From Leptolyngbyaceae cyanobacterium CSSed165cm_216 (GTDB lineage Bacteria; Cyanobacteriota; Cyanobacteriia; Phormidesmidales; Phormidesmidaceae): DNA of 18,862 nt. Positions within the stretch are counted from its first letter, which is position 1. Each line of letters opens with the position of its first letter. Of this stretch, positions 13,639 through 18,862 are shown in pieces. Made by a program: the position numbers and the translations under genes. The notes under the pieces are model-generated. The model did no database searches. It was not told the origin of the DNA and saw only the letters and a program-made list of their open reading frames with translations. The DNA lies in contig SLIY01000442.1 in NCBI GenBank assembly GCA_007135385.1, positions 1 to 18,862 of the forward strand. The letters run 5' to 3'.

Positions 13639-14856
13639 ATGATCCCACCAGAGTCTGCACAGCTTTCGATTTTTTATGGAATTGATGTTCAAGTCAAGCA
13701 AAATCTAGGCCGAGTGCTGGGAGCATTTCGTCGCCATCGGGTGGGTAGCCACCACTTTCACAGTGTTTCGGGCTATGGCCACGATGATCTGGGTCGCGAC
13801 ACCTTGGATCGGGTCTTTGCCGATATTGTGCAGGCGGAGGCGGCGGTAGTGCGATCGCAGTTTGTTTCTGGCACCCACGCCATTGCCTGCGCTCTATTCG
13901 GGGTACTGCGTCCGGGGGATGAACTGTTAGCGGTGGCGGGCACCCCCTACGACACCCTGGACGAGGTGATTGGGTTGCGCGCATCTGGCCAGGGATCGTT
14001 AGCAGAATTTGGGGTGTCCTATCGAGAAGTACCATTGACCAATCAGGCTGCCATTGACTGGCAGGCTTTGAAAACAGCCATTAGACCAGAAACCCGACTG
14101 GTTCACATCCAACGATCCTGTGGCTATAGTTGGCGGTCAACTCTTACCATAGCCGAAATTAAAGAAATCATACGGATTGTGAAAGGACAGAAACCCGACG
14201 TTGTCTGTTTTGTCGATAACTGCTATGGCGAATTTTTAGAAAACCAGGAACCCTGCGCCGTGGGGGCCGACCTGATCGCCGGATCGCTGATCAAAAACCC
14301 TGGGGGTACCATCGCCACCACAGGCGGTTATGTGGCTGGACGGGCCGACTTGGTCGAGGCCGCCGCTTGCCGTCTGACGGCCCCAGGCATTGGCCTAAGC
14401 GGCGGATCTAGTCTCCACCAAAATCGGTTGATGTACCAAGGGTTGTTTCTCGCCCCCCAAATGGTGGGGGAAGCTATGAAGGGTAATTACCTTTTAGCAG
14501 CCAGCTTCGACGCCTTGGGCTATGCCACCCATCCTGCCCCCGACGCCCCCCAGCGGGATGTGATCCAGGCGATTCGCCTGGGCTCGCCAGAAAAACTAAT
14601 CGCCTTTTGCAAAGCTGTACAGCAACATTCCCCAATTGATGCTTACGTAGAACCTGTCCCGGCCTCCATGCCCGGCTACGATAGCCCACTGGTGATGGCC
14701 GGAGGCACCTTTATCGACGGTAGTACCTCTGAGCTATCCGCTGATGGTCCCCTGCGGGAGCCCTACATTGTTTACTGCCAGGGGGGCACCCATTGGACCC
14801 ATGTGGCCATGGCGATGGAAGCGGCGGTGGAGGCGATTGGGAAGGTGGGGGGGTAG
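13639..14856 (+). CDS. Aluminium-resistance/methionine gamma-lyase family PLP enzyme
   Basis: This 405-aa fold-type I PLP-dependent enzyme belongs to the family annotated as cystathionine beta-lyase involved in aluminium resistance. Marks are VSGYGHDDLGRDTLDRVFADI near the N-terminus, the PLP phosphate region FVSGTHAIACALFGVLRPGDE, VDNCYGEF with Asp193 expected to contact the pyridine nitrogen, and GSLIKNPGG with Lys219 expected to bind PLP. The actual substrate in cyanobacteria is unknown; sulfur amino acid cleavage is inferred from the family. It is followed on the same strand by hisG after a 148-base G-rich leader. The last codons merge into the G-rich repeat, so the extreme C-terminus (EAIGKVGG) may be affected by it. 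Confidence 0.9.
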   Translation: MIPPESAQLSIFYGIDVQVKQNLGRVLGAFRRHRVGSHHFHSVSGYGHDDLGRDTLDRVFADIVQAEAAVVRSQFVSGTHAIACALFGVLRPGDELLAVAGTPYDTLDEVIGLRASGQGSLAEFGVSYREVPLTNQAAIDWQALKTAIRPETRLVHIQRSCGYSWRSTLTIAEIKEIIRIVKGQKPDVVCFVDNCYGEFLENQEPCAVGADLIAGSLIKNPGGTIATTGGYVAGRADLVEAAACRLTAPGIGLSGGSSLHQNRLMYQGLFLAPQMVGEAMKGNYLLAASFDALGYATHPAPDAPQRDVIQAIRLGSPEKLIAFCKAVQQHSPIDAYVEPVPASMPGYDSPLVMAGGTFIDGSTSELSADGPLREPYIVYCQGGTHWTHVAMAMEAAVEAIGKVGG

Positions 14857-14882
14857 GGAGTGGGAAGGATGGGGAGATGGGG
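14847..14882 (+). repeat. G-quadruplex motif 1 across the end of the PLP-enzyme gene
   Basis: Runs of seven, three, three, four and four G are separated by 2, 3, 6 and 4 bases, satisfying the G3+N1-7 rule on the coding strand. The G-rich RNA would form the 5' part of the hisG leader or intercistronic region. Confidence 0.6.
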
Positions 14883-14886
14883 AGGC

Positions 14887-14925
14887 GGAGCCCTGTTCGC
14901 GAAGCGGCTCCGGAGGAGTAACGAA
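14887..14925 (+). repeat. Dispersed cyanobacterial-type hairpin repeat
   Basis: GGAGCC (14887-14892) pairs with GGCTCC (14906-14911) around the perfect palindrome TTCGCGAA (14896-14903), followed by GGAGGAGTAACGAAG. It resembles the TTCGCGAAGCG...CTCCGGAGGAG repeats scattered in filamentous cyanobacterial genomes. It is bracketed by two copies of GGGGAGATGGGG (14871-14882, 14936-14947), as if inserted in or copied with a G-rich tandem repeat. Confidence 0.55.
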
Positions 14926-14931
14926 GTCGAA

Positions 14932-14957
14932 GGGTGGGGAGATGGGGCAGGTGGGGG
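14932..14957 (+). repeat. G-quadruplex motif 2 in the hisG leader
   Basis: GGG-T-GGGG-AGAT-GGGG-CAGGT-GGGGG fits the canonical four-run motif with loops of 1, 4 and 5 bases. It ends 47 bases before the hisG start codon on the coding strand. Confidence 0.65.
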
Positions 14958-15004
14958 AGGAGCAAGGCAGGGTAGAATATCAGAGCCCATTGACTACAAG
15001 TCCT

Positions 15005-15649
15005 ATGCTTACCATTGCCTTGCCGAAAGGGTCTCTGCTTAGCGATAGCATTCGTCTGCTGCAAGGCGTTGGGCTCGACTTCAGCTTGTTTCAAGATAAA
15101 GTGAATCGCCAACTGCAAATTCTCGACCCCACCGGGCGGGCCCGGGGGTTGCTGGTGCGCGCCCAGGATGTGCCAGTGTATGTGCAGTATGGCCAGGCTC
15201 AGTTGGGAATTGTGGGCTACGACGTGTTGCGGGAAAAGCAGCCTTCGGTGGCTAATCTGGCAGACTTGGGATTTGGTGGTTGTCGATTGTCGGTGGCGGT
15301 AAAAGCTACTAGCTCCTACCGTGCGGCCTTAGACTTACCGGCCCACTGCCGGGTGGCGTCTAAGTTTGTCAATTGCGCCCAAGCCTATTTCCAAAATTTG
15401 GACCTGCCAGTGGAAATCGTACCCCTGTCAGGTTCGGTGGAACTGGGGCCGATTACCGGCATGTCAGAGGCGATCGTGGACCTGGTCTCTACCGGCAAAA
15501 CCTTGAAGGAAAATAACCTGATTGAGCTAGAGGTGCTGTACTACAGCACGGCCCGGTTGATTGCCCATCCCCTCAGCTATCGGGTAAACCCCTACGGCAT
15601 GAAGGATTTGATTGATCAACTGCGTCACCAGGTGACGACCCCGGTTTAG
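15005..15649 (+). CDS. hisG: ATP phosphoribosyltransferase, short form (HisG_S)
   Basis: This 214-aa enzyme starts histidine synthesis by joining ATP and PRPP. The N-terminus MLTIALPKGSLLSDSI is the family start, so the ATG at 15005 is right even though the frame is open back to 14744. GIVGYDVL, SVAVK, VASKFVNCAQAYF and the PRPP-binding region IVDLVSTGKTLKENNL are all present. The C-terminal regulatory domain of long HisG is missing, so this is the short form that works in a complex with HisZ, which is not in the window. There is no clear Shine-Dalgarno. Two G-quadruplex motifs and a hairpin repeat occupy its leader, and an inverted repeat follows the stop by 13 bases. Confidence 0.95.
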   Translation: MLTIALPKGSLLSDSIRLLQGVGLDFSLFQDKVNRQLQILDPTGRARGLLVRAQDVPVYVQYGQAQLGIVGYDVLREKQPSVANLADLGFGGCRLSVAVKATSSYRAALDLPAHCRVASKFVNCAQAYFQNLDLPVEIVPLSGSVELGPITGMSEAIVDLVSTGKTLKENNLIELEVLYYSTARLIAHPLSYRVNPYGMKDLIDQLRHQVTTPV

Positions 15650-15662
15650 GGGCTCATCGATC

Positions 15663-15709
15663 GGTGGCTCAGACCTAAATATCAGGATTATCAGCGAGGT
15701 CTGACCACC
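15663..15709 (+). terminator. Inverted repeat after hisG, probable terminator or processing site
   Basis: GGTGGCTCAGACC (15663-15675) pairs with GGTCTGACCACC (15698-15709) over 12 bases with one bulge and a 22-base loop. There is no T tract, so it may act as a 3'-end stabiliser instead of a classical intrinsic terminator. Confidence 0.5.
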
Positions 15710-15813
15710 GCCAGGGGACATGCCGCAACACTTCGGCTCCGAGGGCATAGACGCCAGTCATCCAGTCACAGTACAGAAGGTCGAGCTGACTGCGTTAGAG
15801 TTTAGAAGATTAC

Positions 15814-17700
15814 ATGTTGGCTAGGCTGATTCAGCCAGCTTTTTTGCTCACTCTTGCGATCGCACGACCCATGGTGGCCACTTCCAGCCCTACTCGCTCT
15901 GTCCAACCTGCCGTAGCCCCCAACGACTGGCGGCTGTTTTTGCAGCTGTGGCCCTACATTCAAAAGCGTCGCCGGATGATGGTGCTGCCCCTAATTTTGC
16001 TCTTACCCCTGGCCGGGGCCAATGCTCTGCAGCCGGTTTTGATTGGTCAGGCAATTTCCCTGATCCGTCAGGAAGAGGTGATGTGGTTTTTGGAAGGGCG
16101 CACCCTGCAGGGGGGGCTTAATCTGCTAGTGGGGCTACTGGTGGTCACCGTGGCCATTCGTCTGGTGTTAGATGGCTACCAAAGCTACCTGGTTCAGGAG
16201 GTGGGGCAGCAAATCACCGCTGACATTCGGGTGGATTTGTTTTCCCATGTCATGTCCCTAGCGGTACGGTTTTTCGATCGCACCCCTGTCGGCAAATTAA
16301 TTACCCGCATCACTAGCGATGTGGAATCCTTGGGAGATGTGTTTTCCACGGGTGCTGTCGGCATCATCACCGATATTGTCTCAATTTTGGTGCTGCTGGT
16401 GGTGATGTTCACCATGCAGTGGCAGTTGGCCCTGATGCTACTGAGCCTGCTGATACCGGTCACCTGGCTGGTGGTCTACTTCCAACAGCGCTACCGCAAA
16501 GCCAATTACAAAGCCCGGGAGTACCTCTCGGAGCTGAATGCCACCCTGCAAGAAAACATCGCTGGCATCAATGTGGTGCAACTGTTTCGGCGCGAGCGTT
16601 ACAATGCCGAACTGTTTAGGGCCACCAATCAGAAATACATCACCGCTGTCGACAAAACGATTTTTTATGACTCCGCTGTTTCCTCGACGCTGGAGTGGAT
16701 TTCTCTGGTAGCGATCGGCGGTGTGCTCTGGTTAGGGGGCATTTTTGTCATGCAGGATGCCCTCACCTTTGGCACCCTGGCCACCTTCATTTTGTTTGCC
16801 CAGCGGTTGTTTGACCCTTTACGGCAGTTTGCCGATAAATTCACAGCCATCCAGGCAGGGTTCACGGCCGTTGAGCGGATTACTGACCTGTTTAGCGTGC
16901 CCGTGGAAATTCGTGACCCAGAGAGTCATGACCGCCAGGACCGCCAGGACCGCGTCACCGGCATCTCGACTGCCTCTGAAATTCAATTCGACCATGTCAC
17001 CTTTGGCTACAAAGCTGATGAAGACATCCTCAAAGACCTCACCTTTACCATCCGACCTGGGGAAAAAATCGCCCTCGTAGGGCCAACTGGAGCAGGTAAA
17101 AGCTCGATTATTCGACTGCTTTGCCGCCTCTATGACATCAGCCAGGGGTCCATCTTGCTCGATGGTGTAGACATCCGAGATTTACCCCAAGCCGAGCTAC
17201 GGCAACGCATGGCCGTGATTTTTCAGGATGGCTTTCTGTTTGCTGGGGATGTCAAAAGTAACATTACCTTGGGGGAAGATTATCCCCTGGAGGCGGTGGT
17301 TGAGGCGGCCAAGAAAACCAATATTCACTCGTTTATTGAGCAACTGCCCCAGGGGTACAACACCGAACTGCGAGAGCGGGGCACCAACCTCTCAGGGGGA
17401 CAAAAACAGCTGTTGGCCTTCGCCCGAGCGGCCATTCGTGACCCCGGCATTTTAGTTCTAGACGAAGCTACGGCTAACCTGGATGTCGGCACCGAGGCGA
17501 TGATTCAGGACGCCCTGGAACGGCTACTGGAGAACCGAACAGCCATCATTATCGCCCACCGTCTATCGACCATCCGCAATGTCGATCGCATTTTGGTGTT
17601 GAAGCATGGGGAATTAGTGGAGCAGGGCAGCCATGAGCAATTGTTAGCCCAGAAGGGCCTCTATTCCAGCCTGTATCGGTTACAACTGTTGGGCCACTAG
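15814..17700 (+). CDS. ABC exporter, fused permease-ATPase (MsbA/multidrug type)
   Basis: This 628-aa half-transporter is expected to work as a dimer in the inner membrane. Residues about 45-370 form the six-span transmembrane domain. The nucleotide-binding domain shows Walker A GPTGAGKSS (423-431), Q-loop Gln471 (IFQDGFLF), signature LSGGQ (526-530), Walker B ILVLDEATANLD with Asp550 and catalytic Glu551, and the switch His582 (IIAHRLST). The order is complete, so the protein should be active. Substrate is unknown; lipids or drugs are typical. The linker near 370 carries the repeat HDRQDRQDR. ATG 15814 was kept, but ATG 15871, 19 residues later (MVATSSPTRS), is also possible since the first residues read like leader sequence. 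It is monocistronic as far as can be seen. Confidence 0.93.
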   Translation: MLARLIQPAFLLTLAIARPMVATSSPTRSVQPAVAPNDWRLFLQLWPYIQKRRRMMVLPLILLLPLAGANALQPVLIGQAISLIRQEEVMWFLEGRTLQGGLNLLVGLLVVTVAIRLVLDGYQSYLVQEVGQQITADIRVDLFSHVMSLAVRFFDRTPVGKLITRITSDVESLGDVFSTGAVGIITDIVSILVLLVVMFTMQWQLALMLLSLLIPVTWLVVYFQQRYRKANYKAREYLSELNATLQENIAGINVVQLFRRERYNAELFRATNQKYITAVDKTIFYDSAVSSTLEWISLVAIGGVLWLGGIFVMQDALTFGTLATFILFAQRLFDPLRQFADKFTAIQAGFTAVERITDLFSVPVEIRDPESHDRQDRQDRVTGISTASEIQFDHVTFGYKADEDILKDLTFTIRPGEKIALVGPTGAGKSSIIRLLCRLYDISQGSILLDGVDIRDLPQAELRQRMAVIFQDGFLFAGDVKSNITLGEDYPLEAVVEAAKKTNIHSFIEQLPQGYNTELRERGTNLSGGQKQLLAFARAAIRDPGILVLDEATANLDVGTEAMIQDALERLLENRTAIIIAHRLSTIRNVDRILVLKHGELVEQGSHEQLLAQKGLYSSLYRLQLLGH

Positions 17701-17703
17701 TAG

Positions 17704-17799
17704 CATCGGTGCAGTATGCCAAACTCTCAGGATGCTTGGGCTGATGGGCCATGAATGTCGGGCCACCCAAGGTAGAACCCCGGGAGCTGTATCGGTGTT
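17704..17799 (+). repeat. Possible second copy of a roughly 97-base intergenic repeat
   Basis: It begins CATCGGTGCAGTATG and ends TATCGGTGTT. The same two blocks, 14 of 15 and 10 of 10 identical, lie 87 bases apart at 11273 and 11360, against 86 here. The middle is strongly diverged apart from a GAACC..GGG block. Both copies follow a plus-strand gene. Confidence 0.35.
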
Positions 17800-17917
17800 T
17801 TAGACCTCTGTTGGCCCCATCAATTTGGCCCTGGCAGAGCCTTTGGTCGTCCTAAATCTATCCCTGGGGCTAGATACTGCCACGGCTTGGGTAGGCTATG
17901 CTGCTGACTGTGATGGT

Positions 17918-17923
17918 AGGAGG
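17918..17923 (+). promoter_or_regulatory. Ribosome binding site deciding a GTG start
   Basis: A perfect AGGAGG lies nine bases before the GTG at 17933. It shows that the membrane-protein gene starts there and not at the upstream in-frame codon at 17825. Confidence 0.8.
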
Positions 17924-17932
17924 AAAACCGCT

Positions 17933-18220
17933 GTGGGGCTGATAGAGTTTCTGATCCTGTTAATTGTGGCCGCTGTTTGTGGCGGTATTGGCCAGTCGCT
18001 GGCGGGGTACACCACGGGCGGTTGCCTAACATCTATCGTGGTGGGGTTTATTGGCTCTTACCTGGGGTTGCTGATTGCCCGTAATTTGGGCCTACCTGAG
18101 CTTTTTGCCCTCCAAATTGGGGGGCAGACGTTTCCGATTATTTGGTCGATTATTGGGGCTACCCTATTCACGTTCATCTTGGCTTTGCTCAATCGTGCTT
18201 TTGTCAGGCGGCGTCCTTAG
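17933..18220 (+). CDS. GlsB/YeaQ/YmgE-family small membrane protein
   Basis: This 95-aa integral membrane protein is predicted to have three hydrophobic helices (about 3-22, 30-50, 68-88). Gly-rich stretches CGGIGQSLAGYTTGG and IVVGFIGSYLGLLIAR are the hallmark of the transglycosylase-associated (YeaQ/YmgE, GlsB) family, linked to stress responses in other bacteria. The exact function is unknown. The GTG start is supported by AGGAGG nine bases upstream; the 36 residues upstream in the same open frame are not protein-like. The tail VRRRP is basic, placing the C-terminus on the cytoplasmic side by the positive-inside rule. It follows the ABC exporter after about 230 bases and is probably transcribed separately. 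Confidence 0.85.
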   Translation: MGLIEFLILLIVAAVCGGIGQSLAGYTTGGCLTSIVVGFIGSYLGLLIARNLGLPELFALQIGGQTFPIIWSIIGATLFTFILALLNRAFVRRRP

Positions 18221-18260
18221 GCGGTTTACTGGAACGGTCATCTCCTCTGACACCTGACAA

Positions 18261-18290
18261 ACCCACCCCTGCCCCTCCCAGGAGGGGATT
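18261..18290. repeat. GC-rich hairpin module shared with the element at 118-361
   Basis: ACCCACCCCTGCCCCTCCCA followed by GGAGGGGATT matches 265-295 at about 27 of 30 positions. It contains the CCCCTCC-GGAGGGG hairpin. Two copies of CACCTGACA flank it (about 18251-18259 and 18302-18310). It may act as terminator for the YeaQ-like gene. Confidence 0.55.
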
Positions 18291-18407
18291 CTGATACCTA
18301 ACACCTGACACCCTCTGTAAAGGGGATTGCTATTTCTGCCAGCCAGTACTAGTGTCACCGTCCTTAAAGCAGTAGCCTGGAGGTGGTGGTTTTAGTAAAT
18401 AGGGGCT

Positions 18408-18806
18408 ATGGAAACGCTTGTGTCAATTCAGCCAATCAAATGTCTGGTGATCATCGGGCTTTGCCTATTCCTATGGGGTTGTGGACTAGCCAACCCAAAA
18501 CCACCCAGAGCAGCGGTAGAAGTCGCGATCGCTGAAAAGATCGCCCAAACCCAAGCCTTACTCCATAGTCAACAGCCTACCTCAGACACCTCTGCCGATC
18601 CCTTTCGAGTTGGCAGTGTCAAGATTACCCACCATCAGTGGACCACCCTGGCCGATCAGCCTGTGGTAGAAGTGGAAGGAACTTACCGCCTAACTGGGGG
18701 ACGTCTGAGTCGGGCTCAGCAACGGCAGGCTAGGGCCTTTGATCTGTATTTACAACGGGGGGCGACTGACGCAGACTGGACTTTGGTGGATCTTAACCCG
18801 GGGTAG
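18408..18806 (+). CDS. Putative small lipoprotein, 132 aa
   Basis: The N-terminus has a hydrophobic segment (about 11-24) ending in a lipobox-like LWGC with Cys25, so the mature protein is probably a lipid-anchored periplasmic protein. Trp at -2 is unusual for a lipobox. The rest is a soluble domain with VGSVKITHHQWTTLADQPVVEVEGTYRL, suggesting a beta-sheet core, and a Gln/Arg-rich helix LSRAQQRQARAFDLYLQRG. I do not recognise a family; similar small lipoproteins occur in cyanobacteria. AGGGG lies just before the ATG. It is the last gene of the window and is followed by a hairpin at 18807-18831. Confidence 0.72.
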   Translation: METLVSIQPIKCLVIIGLCLFLWGCGLANPKPPRAAVEVAIAEKIAQTQALLHSQQPTSDTSADPFRVGSVKITHHQWTTLADQPVVEVEGTYRLTGGRLSRAQQRQARAFDLYLQRGATDADWTLVDLNPG

Positions 18807-18831
18807 GGGTAGGCCATTGGCGGCCATACCC
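18807..18831 (+). terminator. Hairpin after the lipoprotein gene
   Basis: GGGTAGGCC (18807-18815) pairs with GGCCATACCC (18822-18831), nine base pairs with one bulged base and a six-base loop, starting right after the stop. There is no T tract, so termination efficiency is uncertain. Confidence 0.45.
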
Positions 18832-18862
18832 AAGCCTCTACTTAAGCGTCTACTAAATATTA

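Noticed and set aside
14744..15004. Upstream extension of hisG
   Set aside because: It overlaps the PLP-enzyme gene and reads through the G-rich repeat as Trp/Arg/Gly-rich sequence; the family N-terminus is at 15005.
17825..17932. Upstream extension of the YeaQ-like gene
   Set aside because: A perfect AGGAGG sits nine bases before GTG 17933 and the extension is unlike the family.
1..18862. Search for a defence island, biosynthetic cluster or phage module
   Set aside because: Apart from the orphan methyltransferase, no nuclease, toxin, integrase or structural phage gene was found.

Overview
The window reads as a piece of a cyanobacterial chromosome. It carries a photosystem I subunit gene (psaI), a DesC-type acyl-lipid desaturase, a GH57 glucan branching enzyme, a DUF2470 protein and a plant-type 2Fe-2S ferredoxin. 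The HIP1 octamer GCGATCGC is scattered through both genes and spacers. Style and repeat content suggest a filamentous Leptolyngbya/Nodosilinea-like lineage, but that assignment is inference. No rRNA, tRNA, CRISPR array, complete insertion sequence or prophage gene was seen, and no CDS runs off either edge.

Left third (minus strand, about 359-5916): an NAD-salvage cluster transcribed pncB > nadD > nrtR > DNA methyltransferase > nadE. pncB makes nicotinate mononucleotide, nadD adenylates it and nadE amidates the product to NAD. NrtR has a degenerate Nudix box and a C-terminal winged helix, as expected of the ADP-ribose-sensing repressor of NAD genes. An unrelated beta-class DNA methyltransferase sits inside this cluster. 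A 244-bp MITE-like element (118-361) abuts nadE so closely that the TA at its edge is the first two bases of the nadE stop codon.

Middle (6407-12640): an NfeD-like OB-fold protein with a clear terminator; an exported SH3/peptidoglycan-binding protein with a Pro-Thr linker coded by an 18-bp minisatellite; a PPC/DUF296 protein; an unknown 124-aa protein overlapping what looks like the tail of a lost peptidase gene; a 138-bp inverted-repeat element; the GH57 enzyme; psaI with a strong terminator; a conserved-looking hypothetical; and a DUF2470-ferredoxin gene pair.

Right third (12709-18862): desC (minus), then on the plus strand a PLP enzyme of the aluminium-resistance/methionine gamma-lyase family, short-form hisG behind a leader with two G-quadruplex motifs and a hairpin repeat, an ABC exporter, a YeaQ/YmgE-type membrane protein and a small lipoprotein.

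Most of the genes are ordinary core metabolism. The features most worth a second look are the methyltransferase inside the NrtR/NAD cluster, the mobile element at the nadE stop, the G-rich hisG leader, and several families of short palindromic repeats found in two places each.
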